The notes: generated from the letters alone by a model not told the origin. A stretch of 64,000 nucleotides of DNA from Maricaulis sp. (GCA_017643585.1 JAEPND010000009.1:36555-100554); one strand, 5' to 3'; shown: positions 9,137 through 18,362, counted from the stretch's first letter. Numbers and translations are program-made.

Positions 9137-9153
9137 GTGTCAGCGCTAACACC
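9136..9153. promoter_or_regulatory. Imperfect 18-base palindrome, possible operator
   Basis: GGTGTCAGCGCTAACACC is an inverted repeat with two mismatched positions around an AGCGCT core. It starts on the last base of the gshA stop and lies 115 bases upstream of the POT transporter. Its form resembles operators of LacI-family regulators, but no regulator is encoded nearby; it could also be a chance repeat. Confidence 0.35.
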
Positions 9154-9268
9154 CGAAATTGTGAGGCGGGGCGTCAGTCCCAGCCGTTACAAAAGCTTGT
9201 GACTTCGCCGTCCCCATGATCAATTGACGCCCGAGTAATGACCCGCGGGGAGCGGGTACGGGGAGATT

Positions 9269-11182
9269 ATGGTTATCAATCTTGTTGTCGCCATTGGTGT
9301 TCTGGTGACGGTGGCTACGGCCATTCCGGTCTTCACGGAGATGCGTAAGCACCCGAAAGGCCTGCACATTCTGTTCTTCGCCGAAATGTGGGAGCGTTTC
9401 TCCTACTACGGCATGCGGGGTCTTCTGATTTTCTATCTGACCCAGCACTTCCTCTTTGACGATGCGTTCTCGAGCGCCCAGTACGGTGCCTACACCGCCC
9501 TGGTCTACCTGCTGCCGCTGGTGGGGGGCTTTCTGGCCGACAAGTATCTGGGTAACCGCAAGGCCATTGCCTTCGGTGCGCTCCTGCTCGTCGCCGGTCA
9601 CTTCACCATGGGTATTGAGGGCGAAGAAGCGCGTGAGGCGCTCGTCTATGACGGCGCGCAATACGAGTTGGTGACCGAGGGACGCGGTGCCTCGCGTACC
9701 GTTCAGGTCGAGATTGATGGTTCCGCCTACGATTTCACCGCGCAGCAGGATGGTTCGCTGGTGATCGAAGGCCTGCCGGCGTCTGCGTCTGTTCCACCGA
9801 CCCTGGCCGCAGGTTCATTCGACACGGAAGTGGTCGAGCGTGACCGTACCTATGTGAATATCTTCTATCTCGCCCTGGCCCTGATCATCATGGGGGTTGG
9901 CTTCCTGAAGGCGAATATCTCCTCGATCGTGGGTCAGCTCTATGAGGAAAATGACCCGCGCCGAGATGGCGGTTTCACCCTGTATTATTACGGCATCAAT
10001 CTCGGTTCCTTCTGGGCGGCCATCCTGTGTGGCCTGCTGGGCGAGACCGTGGGCTGGTGGGCTGGTTTCGGCCTCGCCGGTGTCGGCATGCTGCTGGGCT
10101 GGCTGGTCTTTGTGCGTGGTCGCGCACTCTTCTTCCTGCCGGGCAAGAACCTCATCGATCATGTCGGTAATCCGCCCGAGCCGGAAAAGCTCAAGCAGAA
10201 GGCCCTTGGTCCGCTCAATGTCGAGAACCTGATCTACGTCCTCGCCATTCTGGGCGTCGGTGTCGTCTGGTTCATGGTCCAGGCGCACACGGTCACGATC
10301 GGCAGCTTCGATCTGCTGGGACTGTTGCTGATTGTCGGTGGTCTCGGTTTCACCGGCTACATGATCTATTACATGGTCACCAAGTGCACGATAGTTGAGG
10401 CCCAGCGGCTGATCCTCGCGATATTCCTGATTGTGACGTCGGTTGTCTTCTGGGCGTTGTTCGAACAGGCCGGTTCGTCCATGAACCTGTTTGCGGCCCG
10501 AAACACCAATCTTGATGTCTCGGCAGCGGATATCGTTCAGCTTGGACCGATCGCGATCGAGATGACGCTGACCGCGTCGCAGATCCAGTCCTTCAACGCC
10601 GGTTTCATCCTGATCTTCGCACCGATATTTGCCGCGCTGTGGGCCTTCCTGGCCAAGCTGCAACGCAATCCGAACACGGTGTTGAAGTTCGGCCTGGCCC
10701 TGGTCCAGGTCGGTCTCGGCTTCATGCTGCTGGTCTGGGGTGTGAATTTCGCAGACGACAGCTATCGGGTGCCGCTGATCTTCCTGGCGGGTGCCTATCT
10801 GCTGCACACCACGGGTGAACTTTGCCTGTCGCCGGTTGGCCTGTCAGCGATCACCAAACTATCTCCGGGAGCGGTTGTCTCCTTCATGATGGCAGGCTGG
10901 TTCCTGTCCAGTGCCTTCGCGCAATATGTGGCTGGTATCATTTCCGCCTTCACCGCGACGGACACGGTGGCGGGACAGGTGCTGGATCCGCAGGCCGCGC
11001 TGAACGGTTATGCCCAGGTCTTCCAGGCGATTGGTGTGTTTGCCATCGGTCTGGGTGTTGTCGTCGGCTTGCTCAGCTTCTTCCTCAAGAAGCTGGGGCA
11101 TGGTCGCGCAGAAGACCAGGCCGTGATCGCGGGTGCAGCGGAAGCTGCGGGACCCGATCAGGACGCTCATCCGAAGGCTTAG
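9269..11182 (+). CDS. POT/PTR family proton-coupled oligopeptide transporter
   Basis: 637 residues with about 14 membrane helices. The PTR signature EMWERFSYYG (residues 39-48) provides the ExxER proton-coupling motif, and GFLKANISSIVGQLY is the second family signature. It imports di- and tripeptides with protons across the inner membrane. Unlike most relatives it carries about 75 polar residues (roughly 116-194) between the third and fourth helices, where the normal loop is only a few residues; from topology this insert faces the periplasm. The start ATG has GGGGAGATT before it, and a strong terminator follows. Confidence 0.93.
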   Translation: MVINLVVAIGVLVTVATAIPVFTEMRKHPKGLHILFFAEMWERFSYYGMRGLLIFYLTQHFLFDDAFSSAQYGAYTALVYLLPLVGGFLADKYLGNRKAIAFGALLLVAGHFTMGIEGEEAREALVYDGAQYELVTEGRGASRTVQVEIDGSAYDFTAQQDGSLVIEGLPASASVPPTLAAGSFDTEVVERDRTYVNIFYLALALIIMGVGFLKANISSIVGQLYEENDPRRDGGFTLYYYGINLGSFWAAILCGLLGETVGWWAGFGLAGVGMLLGWLVFVRGRALFFLPGKNLIDHVGNPPEPEKLKQKALGPLNVENLIYVLAILGVGVVWFMVQAHTVTIGSFDLLGLLLIVGGLGFTGYMIYYMVTKCTIVEAQRLILAIFLIVTSVVFWALFEQAGSSMNLFAARNTNLDVSAADIVQLGPIAIEMTLTASQIQSFNAGFILIFAPIFAALWAFLAKLQRNPNTVLKFGLALVQVGLGFMLLVWGVNFADDSYRVPLIFLAGAYLLHTTGELCLSPVGLSAITKLSPGAVVSFMMAGWFLSSAFAQYVAGIISAFTATDTVAGQVLDPQAALNGYAQVFQAIGVFAIGLGVVVGLLSFFLKKLGHGRAEDQAVIAGAAEAAGPDQDAHPKA

Positions 11183-11203
11183 CGCTTTTGGACATTCACA
11201 AAG

Positions 11204-11234
11204 AAAGCCGCGGCGTTCGCTCCGCGGCTTTTTT
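11204..11234 (+). terminator. Rho-independent terminator of the POT transporter
   Basis: AAAGCCGCGG (11204-11213) pairs with CCGCGGCTTT (11222-11231), loop of eight bases, followed by further T residues. It lies 22 bases after the POT stop and 18 bases before the end of the convergent protease gene. Confidence 0.92.
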
Positions 11235-11251
11235 CTTGGCTGGTGCGGGCT

Positions 11252-12193
11252 TCAGTCGGCGCCCAGTGCGTCCAGATTGACCCGTTCGGACGAGCTGCAT
11301 CGAAAGGCGCTGCCGGCGGGATCAATGTCCCACTGGCCGGTCTGGCGATCAATGGTCACGCGCGCTTCTGCGAGGATATCCATGCCGATCACAATGGCCG
11401 GTCCATCCTGCCAGCCAACCGCATGGAAAATATCCAGATCAGCCTGCAGGATCGGGTGGCGGCGAATGCACAGATTGCCGATGCGGAACTGGCGAACGGT
11501 GAAATAGTCCGCATCATCGCCGGTGCGGCCATCAACGCCGGAAATGCGATAGCGAATGCCGTCACGCGACATGAAGCGAAAGTGCAGGGTCGGATTGGCG
11601 ATCGTATAGGGCGATCCGCTGTCGATGATCACCCGGGCCACACGCGCTGTGCTGCCCAGGCGTGCCGCCCCGAACAGCAAGCCATATTCCGGATCGACGC
11701 GGCCATCGCCCTGAAACTCATGGTCCGGATTGAGGTCGATGCGCGCATTCTGGAAGTCGATCCGGTAGCGCAATCCCTGGAAGGCATCCAGGCCCAGCAG
11801 GCCGGCAACGTCCGAGCTGTGAGTGGGGGGGACCGGGACAACAACCATGTTCAGGTTTTGTGGTTCCAGCTGCGGCACGTCGATATCGGCCATGTGGAAC
11901 CGCTCGGCTTCAAACAGGCGGGTCAGGGATTGCACGTCATCCGGCGCGGACCAGGTCGAAACGAAGCCCAGGCGCTCGGCAACATCCTGGGCGATCGCGG
12001 TGCGATTGGCACCGGTGTCGAGGGCAAAGGTGAAGTCGCCATGATCGCCGATACCCACATCCAGCGCGAGATGTCCGGAGACGGTGCGTTCCAGCTCGAT
12101 GGTCTGGCCGAAGACGGGGGCGCCGGCGATGGCGAGCAGGGCGCTGCCGCTGACCAGGGCGGTACGAAACAGGTCTGACGATGATCGGGTCAT
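11252..12193 (-). CDS. Retropepsin-like aspartic protease with two catalytic motifs (copy 1)
   Basis: 313 residues from ATG 12193, which has GAGGA upstream and opens a signal peptide ending near APVFGQ. Two aspartic protease motifs are visible: ALDTGANRTAI (Asp59) and IIDSGSPYTIA (Asp191). Each lobe also has a hydrophobic-Gly element (GLLGLDAF; IGMDILAEARVTID). Bacterial retropepsin-like proteins often carry one motif per chain and dimerise; here a single chain could form the whole site, as in pepsin. A periplasmic location is predicted. The gene lies 43 bases downstream of a paralogue of the same architecture. Confidence 0.82.
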   Translation of the reverse strand: MTRSSSDLFRTALVSGSALLAIAGAPVFGQTIELERTVSGHLALDVGIGDHGDFTFALDTGANRTAIAQDVAERLGFVSTWSAPDDVQSLTRLFEAERFHMADIDVPQLEPQNLNMVVVPVPPTHSSDVAGLLGLDAFQGLRYRIDFQNARIDLNPDHEFQGDGRVDPEYGLLFGAARLGSTARVARVIIDSGSPYTIANPTLHFRFMSRDGIRYRISGVDGRTGDDADYFTVRQFRIGNLCIRRHPILQADLDIFHAVGWQDGPAIVIGMDILAEARVTIDRQTGQWDIDPAGSAFRCSSSERVNLDALGAD

Positions 12194-12236
12194 TGGCCTA
12201 AGTCCTCGAGATCGCTGAACTGGATGTGATGCTCCG

Positions 12237-13202
12237 CTAGGGCATGCCGACCGGCACTGCTCCCCTGAGCTGGACACGGCCATAGCGGCACCGGGTGTGG
12301 CGTGTGCTGGGGCTGAGTTCGACTATTCCGGACGGCAGGTCCACGGTCATTCGTGTCCGGCTGAGCAGGTCCATGCCCAGTATGATTGCGGGTTCGTCCG
12401 CCCAGCCCAGGGAATCGAAAATCTCCAGATCGGCCAGCAGCGTATCCGCATTGTCAAAACACACCCCACCAATGCGCAGGCTACGAATGGTCATGGTGCG
12501 TGTTCGCGAGGGATCGCCCTGACCGACGCCCCGGGCATGAAACTCGATGGTGCTGGCACGACCGGGTACGAGGTTGAACAGCGCAGCGTTGATAAAGGAC
12601 CGCGGCGAACCGGTGTCGATCATGACCCGCACCGGTGTCAGCCGGTCACTGACCCGCCCTTCGGCGAAAATCAGGCCTCGGGTGCTGGAGTAATAGGCGT
12701 CACGATAACGCGGCGCGCGAGGATTGAGCATCAGTTCGCCATCGGCAAAATTCAGACGGTAACGGTCTGAGCCCAGCGCATTGGTTGCGAAAAACCCGAC
12801 GACTTCCAGGGATGCATCATCCTCTGAGGGCAGGACCACGCTTTCAATATCGCCGATATCCAGTCCGTTGACGCTGACATCGCGGAGGGGGAAGACGTCG
12901 GCGGTAAACACTGCGTCCAGTGCCTGGACGGTGTTCTCCTCGCCCAACTCGGGCAGGTAGCCGGCGGCTTGTGCGATCGGCAGCGCGATAGCGCTGTGGC
13001 TGGCGCCCGTGTCCACGATGAAGTGATAGGGACCAAGTTCGCCGATCTCGACCAGCAAGGTGCGATGCCCCGCATTCGTCTCGCCCATGCGAAGCAGAAG
13101 TCTATCTTCTGTTGGGTCCGGATCCTGTGCAGTGGATGGAAAGGAAAGGCAAAGTGCGCCAGCCAGTGCAGACGCCAGTATTTTCACAGATACTCGTCCC
13201 AT
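12237..13202 (-). CDS. Retropepsin-like aspartic protease with two catalytic motifs (copy 2)
   Basis: 321 residues from ATG 13202, behind AGGAAG, with a signal peptide ending near FPSTAQ. Motifs are FIVDTGASHSAI (Asp64) and VMIDTGSPRSFIN (Asp196), plus the lobe-closing GMDLLSRTRMTVD. It is the upstream partner of the adjacent paralogue, sharing layout and length but only moderate sequence similarity, so the duplication is probably old. Both catalytic aspartates being intact argues that it is an active periplasmic protease; the substrate is unknown. Confidence 0.82.
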   Translation of the reverse strand: MGRVSVKILASALAGALCLSFPSTAQDPDPTEDRLLLRMGETNAGHRTLLVEIGELGPYHFIVDTGASHSAIALPIAQAAGYLPELGEENTVQALDAVFTADVFPLRDVSVNGLDIGDIESVVLPSEDDASLEVVGFFATNALGSDRYRLNFADGELMLNPRAPRYRDAYYSSTRGLIFAEGRVSDRLTPVRVMIDTGSPRSFINAALFNLVPGRASTIEFHARGVGQGDPSRTRTMTIRSLRIGGVCFDNADTLLADLEIFDSLGWADEPAIILGMDLLSRTRMTVDLPSGIVELSPSTRHTRCRYGRVQLRGAVPVGMP

Positions 13203-13316
13203 GGCCAATCTTCCTACCTCGTTTTCACATGCGCGCTCTGGTGCGCTGGATCAGTACTTCTTCATTCTTCGAAATCACTACAAACGGCTCAAGTCAGACT
13301 ATAGCACAAGGCCGTG

Positions 13317-13340
13317 AAAAGGGACGGGTTGCCCCGTCCC
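13317..13340 (-). terminator. Rho-independent terminator of the TonB-dependent receptor
   Basis: GGGACGGG (13321-13328) pairs with CCCGTCCC (13333-13340) around a four-base loop, and on the minus strand the hairpin is followed by TTTTCAC. It lies 17 bases past the receptor stop. Confidence 0.85.
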
Positions 13341-13357
13341 TGTGACGAATTCACGGA

Positions 13358-15466
13358 TCAGAATGTGCCGCGGGCGCGGATGTAGAAGGTCTTGCCCATC
13401 GATTCGTTCTGATACTCGATGCGGTCGATAATCCCGTCCGCGCGTGACCCGTTATAGAACACCCGTTCGCGGTCATCGCCATTATTGATGACGGCGTCGA
13501 CACCGGCGCGAAGGGTCAGACCCAACCAGCGCGTGGTCTCGACATAGAGATCGAGATCACCGTCGGTAAAGCCCTGAACGCGGTATTCCTGGGCGCGGAA
13601 GACTTCACCGTCCGAGAGCCAGAAATAGTCCCAGCCCCAGGCAAACTGGCTTTCCGGGAAGGTCTGGCGATAGTCCAGCCGCAGCTCCCACATGCGGTAG
13701 CCGGACCAGTGCCGGTCCATCATGGTCAGCTGATCTTCCACATTGGTGTCATAGTATTCTAGGAAGACGTCGATCACGGCATTGGAGAGCCCGAAATCGT
13801 CGAGCGGGGTGGTCATGTTTGTGGTGACCCGGAAGTTCGACCCGTCGCCGATATTGCCCGGCGCGTCGAACACGGAGCCATTGGCTTCGATTGGCACCCA
13901 ACCATCCAGGTCCTCGATCTTGTCATAGCCGATGACCAGCGAGAAAGATCCGTCACCAAAGCGACGTTCCCATTCGCCCTCCAGGGTCCAGGTGCGCTGG
14001 GGCACATAGTCCGGATTGCCCAGGGTGGAATTGTTGTCGGTCAGATCAACCTGGCTGGCGAAACGCCCGAAATTCAGCTGGGCGACATCACGGCGCAGAG
14101 TAATCCGATACCGGTTCTGCTCATCCTGGCGATAATTGAAGGTGAAAGAGGGCTTGGCATAGGTGAAGGAGCGCGACTGCTCGGCATCACCGGTCTGCTC
14201 GATCTCCGAGAATTCATACCGCAGTCCGCTTTCAAGGCTGATCCGGTCCGAGACTGTCCAGGTGTGATTGGCGAACAGTTCCGAACGGGTCTCTTCGACC
14301 ATGGTGTCGGAAACGGGCAGATCGAGCATGGTGATCGACGTGCCGTCATCGATGGCCAGGCTGAAACTGGTATCGCGGGAGTTGATCGCTGTCTCACCGC
14401 CAAATTCGACGGAATGGCGTTCATTGGGGTTCCACGAGAAAGTCTGGCGTATCGCCGTTTCCTTGTACTCGCCCTCGCCCTCATAGATGGACGCCTGGAC
14501 AAACCCGCTCAGGGGAGAAAACGTTTCGAAACGCTCCGGACCATCAAACCAGTCCTCGCGACTGACCAGGCCGATGGTTTCCGAGGAGAGGTTGTCACCG
14601 AGTTCGAGTGTATAGGTCGATGACATCGACCAGGACGAGCCATGATTATCCGTGTTGCTCTGCTCGAACCGCAGGTCAGCACCGGTTTCATCAACGACAT
14701 CGGAACGCATTCCACGGCGCCACTCCCAGGTCTGATAGCGCAGGTCGGTGCGCAGGCTGGAGGCCTCGTTGATGCGCCAGTTCAGCGAGAAGGTCGGAAT
14801 GAATTCCTGATAGTGGCGCTGGTCGTTATCCCAGCGCAGTTCGGCCAGGTCTCGCCCGCCATTGTCGTAGAGAGACTCGCGGCGGCGGAACAGATTGCCC
14901 TGCCAGCCGCCCTCGAAGCCAAACGTCATCTCGGCCGATCCGGCCTGGGTTGTGTAGGAGATCTCGCCGCCCGGTCCGACCCGGTTCGATGGAGACAGAC
15001 GCGCCACCGCAGACCAGGAGCCCGAATTGCCGGCACCTTCGCGCAGGATCACATTCACAAGCCGCGGATGTCCACGCATGTCGAATTGCGGAAGCGCTTC
15101 TCGGACGAGTTCGATGCGTTCAACATCATTGGCGTCAATCCGCTGCAGAACGGTCTGCAGGGACAGTGACTTGTTCGATGGGCGTGCACCATTGATCAGC
15201 AGGTTGCCAAAACTGTCAGCGAGCCCGCGGCGTCCCGAATCCCCCCCGGAAAGCGAAAAGCCTGGTACGCGCTGAACCATGTCCAGTGCCGTGGTCGGTG
15301 AAAAAGCGGTGAAAAAGGCCGGCGCGTAGCCGAGCACGCCGGATTGAAGTTCGACCACCGACGCGGCGCTGTCTGCCACCATGATTTCCTGTTGCGCCAA
15401 AGCGCTCGGCTGTAAAGCCGAAAGCAGCGCGATCGCTGCCGTCGCGCGCATGAAAGTCCCTCGCAT
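13358..15466 (-). CDS. TonB-dependent outer membrane receptor
   Basis: About 702 residues. ATG 15466 has GGGGAATAC before it; ATG 15451 with GAGGGACTTTC is equally plausible, and both give a signal peptide ending in QPSALA. The plug domain spans roughly residues 40-150, with ALDMVQRVPGFSLSGG, LLINGARPSNKS and ELVREALPQFD as its typical strands. The remainder is a beta-barrel of aromatic-rich strands and ends in phenylalanine (ARGTF), the outer-membrane insertion signal. Long extracellular loops and the absence of a linked substrate gene leave the ligand unknown. No TonB box is obvious. Confidence 0.88.
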   Translation of the reverse strand: MRGTFMRATAAIALLSALQPSALAQQEIMVADSAASVVELQSGVLGYAPAFFTAFSPTTALDMVQRVPGFSLSGGDSGRRGLADSFGNLLINGARPSNKSLSLQTVLQRIDANDVERIELVREALPQFDMRGHPRLVNVILREGAGNSGSWSAVARLSPSNRVGPGGEISYTTQAGSAEMTFGFEGGWQGNLFRRRESLYDNGGRDLAELRWDNDQRHYQEFIPTFSLNWRINEASSLRTDLRYQTWEWRRGMRSDVVDETGADLRFEQSNTDNHGSSWSMSSTYTLELGDNLSSETIGLVSREDWFDGPERFETFSPLSGFVQASIYEGEGEYKETAIRQTFSWNPNERHSVEFGGETAINSRDTSFSLAIDDGTSITMLDLPVSDTMVEETRSELFANHTWTVSDRISLESGLRYEFSEIEQTGDAEQSRSFTYAKPSFTFNYRQDEQNRYRITLRRDVAQLNFGRFASQVDLTDNNSTLGNPDYVPQRTWTLEGEWERRFGDGSFSLVIGYDKIEDLDGWVPIEANGSVFDAPGNIGDGSNFRVTTNMTTPLDDFGLSNAVIDVFLEYYDTNVEDQLTMMDRHWSGYRMWELRLDYRQTFPESQFAWGWDYFWLSDGEVFRAQEYRVQGFTDGDLDLYVETTRWLGLTLRAGVDAVINNGDDRERVFYNGSRADGIIDRIEYQNESMGKTFYIRARGTF

Positions 15467-15617
15467 GTATTCCCCGAGTTTGTGCCTGCCCAACTTCCCC
15501 GCGCTTTGGAATAGTCGAGCTCGTTACGAGGAACCATGTAATATTCGGTAACCTGCATCACTGCGGCGTGAGCGGGGCAATTGTAGAACCTTGTTCGCTT
15601 ATCATAGCGTCATGAAT

Positions 15618-15650
15618 ACAGGGACTTGCCCTGTCACTCATCCGTGAGTG
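15618..15650. repeat. Two adjacent stem-loops between tldD and the TonB receptor gene
   Basis: ACAGGG-ACTTG-CCCTGT (15618-15634) is immediately followed by CACTCA-TCCG-TGAGTG (15635-15650). They sit 16 bases past the tldD stop. There is no clear T tract, so they may be a weak terminator or an mRNA 3'-end stabiliser for tldD. Confidence 0.5.
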
Positions 15651-15665
15651 GCGAGTGCAATTCGC

Positions 15666-17078
15666 TTAGCCAGCCCCGCCGACTGTCAGGCCTGCGATCT
15701 TGAGCGAGGGCTGGCCGACGCCAACCGGGACACCCTGTCCGGCCTTCCCACAGACCCCGACGCCGGGGTCCATCTCGAAATCATCGCCAATCATCGTGAT
15801 CTGGGTGAGGGCGGTCGGACCATCACCGATCAGGGTGGCGCCCTTTACGGGCGTGTCGATCTTGCCGTCGATCACGCGATAGGCCTCGGTGCACTGGAAC
15901 ACGAACTTGCCGGAGGTGATGTCGACCTGGCCGCCGCCGAAATTCACGGCATAGATACCGTCCTTCAGGCTTTCGACCATTTCATCACGCTTGTGCTGGC
16001 CGGCCAGCATGTAGGTATTGGTCATGCGCGGCAGGGGCGGGTGTGCATAGGACTGGCGGCGCCCATTACCGGTTGGCTTGTGCCCCATCAGACGCGCATT
16101 CATGCGGTCCTGCATGTAGCCGGTCAGGATGCCGTCCTCGATCAGCACGGTGCGTTCGGTCGGCGTGCCCTCATCATCAATGGTCAGTGACCCGCGACGC
16201 TCGGCCATGGTGCCGTCATCAATGACGGTGACACCCGCCGCGGCCACGCGCTCGCCCATGCGACCGGCAAAGGCGGAAGAACCCTTGCGATTGAAATCGC
16301 CTTCCAGGCCGTGACCAACCGCCTCGTGTAGCAGGACAGCAGGCCAGCCTGCACCCAGGACCACGTCCATCACACCAGCTGGGGCATCGACCGCGTCCAG
16401 ATTGACCCGCGCGATGCGCATCGCTTCGTCGGCGAGGGCCTTCCAGCTGTCCGGCTTGATCCAGTCGTCGAACATGGCACGGCCACCGGCGCCGGCCGAA
16501 CCGCTTTCGCGGCGACCATCACGTTCCACTGTCACTGAGACATTGAGCCGGACCAGCGGGCGGATGTCGGACTTGATGTCACCATCCGCGCGAATGACAG
16601 AGATCGCCTGGCGCGAGCCGGCGATCGAGGCGCTGACCTGGACCACGCTGCCATCCTTGGCCCGGCAATAGGCGTCGATTTCCTGCAGCAGGGCCGATTT
16701 GACCTCGAAGGTCGGCGAGGAGACCGGGTCGACGGCGTCATAGAGTTTGGTATTCGTGCCCACTGGCGGTGCAGCGAGGGTGCCGGCGGCGCCACGTTTT
16801 ACGGCGGCGGCCGTTTCGGCGGCGCGCTTGACGGCGTCAAGGGTCGAGTCAGAAGAGTGTGCAAAGCCGAAGGCCTCACCCTGCACACAGCGCAGGCCGA
16901 AGCCGCGACTGGAATCAAAGCTCGAGGATTTCAGGCGGCCATCATCAAAGACCAGCGCTTCTGCCGTTGCCGTTTCGAGGAAGAGTTCGCCGTCATCGGC
17001 GCCGGCCATCGTGTTCTCAAGGACGGGCAGGACATCGTCCGCTGTAAAGTCGAATTGTTCGATCGGATCGTTGGACAT
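15666..17078 (-). CDS. tldD: TldD metallopeptidase
   Basis: 470 residues from ATG 17078 (MSNDPIEQF); the frame is open upstream but that part has no homologous character. The zinc motif HEAVGH in LLHEAVGHGLEGDF (near residue 252) is the HExxxH signature of TldD, and the C-terminal zinc-ligand region lies in VDITSGKFVFQCTEAYRV. TldD forms a heterodimer with TldE (PmbA), digests unfolded peptides and processes modified peptides. No tldE gene is in the window. Confidence 0.95.
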   Translation of the reverse strand: MSNDPIEQFDFTADDVLPVLENTMAGADDGELFLETATAEALVFDDGRLKSSSFDSSRGFGLRCVQGEAFGFAHSSDSTLDAVKRAAETAAAVKRGAAGTLAAPPVGTNTKLYDAVDPVSSPTFEVKSALLQEIDAYCRAKDGSVVQVSASIAGSRQAISVIRADGDIKSDIRPLVRLNVSVTVERDGRRESGSAGAGGRAMFDDWIKPDSWKALADEAMRIARVNLDAVDAPAGVMDVVLGAGWPAVLLHEAVGHGLEGDFNRKGSSAFAGRMGERVAAAGVTVIDDGTMAERRGSLTIDDEGTPTERTVLIEDGILTGYMQDRMNARLMGHKPTGNGRRQSYAHPPLPRMTNTYMLAGQHKRDEMVESLKDGIYAVNFGGGQVDITSGKFVFQCTEAYRVIDGKIDTPVKGATLIGDGPTALTQITMIGDDFEMDPGVGVCGKAGQGVPVGVGQPSLKIAGLTVGGAG

Positions 17079-17478
17079 GACAGGGCTCGCTTCGCAAATC
17101 GGATGTACCAGACATAATCGAGTGCGCCGGGAGTGCAAACAGATCAGCCACAGCGCGATCGGTGACCGTCTCGAATCGGAATCTGCAAATCCATCGCATA
17201 ACCTTGAAAGTGAGACGATTTGGCGCAGCACATAGCTCTGGCTGAGGGTATAAAGAGTATCAGTTCTTTCTTCCGACGGAGTGATGTGCAGTCGTGCTTT
17301 CGATGCTGCATGGTCAAGGGTTTGTTTTTGTTTGATTTTCCAGCGTCAGCGGGCTGCGGGTGCTAATGATCATCAAAAAATGCCGTTCATGGCCTGACAG
17401 CGCTGGCGACCGGCACTATATTCCGCCGCCATCGGCAGGGGCGACCCTGCCTTCACGCCTGACTTGTATGGGGAAGCC
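17079..17478. other. 400-base intergenic region between divergent tldD and ctaC
   Basis: No gene is seen here. It holds the ctaC promoter (17394-17422), an A/T-rich stretch around 17318-17382, and two GAATC sites at 17173-17177 and 17179-17183, which are CcrM (GANTC) targets about 100 bases upstream of tldD. No clear tldD promoter could be assigned. Confidence 0.6.
17394..17422 (+). promoter_or_regulatory. Sigma-70-type promoter of the cytochrome oxidase operon
   Basis: CTGACA (17394-17399) and TATATT (17417-17422) are separated by 17 bases, close to the housekeeping consensus. The ctaC start is 57 bases downstream of the -10 element. Confidence 0.6.
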
Positions 17479-18354
17479 ATGCGTTTTCTGACCGCATTAG
17501 CGCTCACCGCGATCACCTCGGCCAGCGCCTTCGCAACACCGCTCGTCGGACAACCGACGGATCGAGCCCTCGGTTTCCAGCCCGGTGTTACTCCGATCAT
17601 GGAGCAAGTGAACGATTTCCATAATATCCTGTTGTGGATCATCATTCCGATATCCGTCTTTGTGATGGGCCTGCTCGGCTGGATCATCATTCGCTACAAC
17701 AAGAAAGCGAACCCGGTACCGGCCAAGTTCAGCCACAACACGCTGCTCGAGGTTGTCTGGACCGGTATTCCGGTTCTGATCCTTGTCGTGATCTCTTTCT
17801 TCTCGTTCCCGCTGCTGTATCTGCAGGACACGATCCCGAGTGATCCGGATGGCGAGATCCCGCCGGCCGAGTTCACGATCAAGGCTGTCGGCTATCAGTG
17901 GTATTGGGGTTACGAATACCCCGATCACGGTATCGAGGAATTTGCCTCGACGATGATCGCTGACGAGGACCTGCGTCCGGACCAGCCGCGCAATCTGGCT
18001 GTTGACCAGCCGATCGTGATCCCGGTCGACACGACGATCCGCCTGCAGGTGGTCGCTGCCGACGTCATTCACAACTGGGCCATGCCGGCCTTTGGCACCA
18101 AGATGGATGCCATTCCGGGCCGCATCAACGAAGCCTGGTTCCACGTCACCCAGGAAGGCACCTACTACGGTCAGTGCTCTGAACTGTGTGGCCTGCGTCA
18201 TGCCTTCATGCCCATCGAAGTGCATGCCGTCAGCCGTGACGTGTTCGACCGCTGGGTCGAAATGGTTGCCGAGGACCCGTACTCCACGGAAGCCTATCAA
18301 CTGATTGCCGACAATTCCGCAGAGCGCATGACGCGCCTGGCGCAACTGGACTAA
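17479..18354 (+). CDS. ctaC: Cytochrome c oxidase subunit II
   Basis: 291 residues from ATG 17479 with GGGGAAGCC upstream. A signal peptide (MRFLTALALTAITSASAFA) precedes two transmembrane helices (about 45-70 and 90-110) and a periplasmic cupredoxin domain. The CuA ligands are in CSELCGLRHAFM near residue 235, and VGYQWYWGYEY is the aromatic electron-entry patch. It takes electrons from cytochrome c and passes them to heme a in subunit I. It is the first gene of the oxidase operon; ctaD starts 11 bases after it. Confidence 0.97.
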   Translation: MRFLTALALTAITSASAFATPLVGQPTDRALGFQPGVTPIMEQVNDFHNILLWIIIPISVFVMGLLGWIIIRYNKKANPVPAKFSHNTLLEVVWTGIPVLILVVISFFSFPLLYLQDTIPSDPDGEIPPAEFTIKAVGYQWYWGYEYPDHGIEEFASTMIADEDLRPDQPRNLAVDQPIVIPVDTTIRLQVVAADVIHNWAMPAFGTKMDAIPGRINEAWFHVTQEGTYYGQCSELCGLRHAFMPIEVHAVSRDVFDRWVEMVAEDPYSTEAYQLIADNSAERMTRLAQLD

Positions 18355-18362
18355 GGGGCTGA

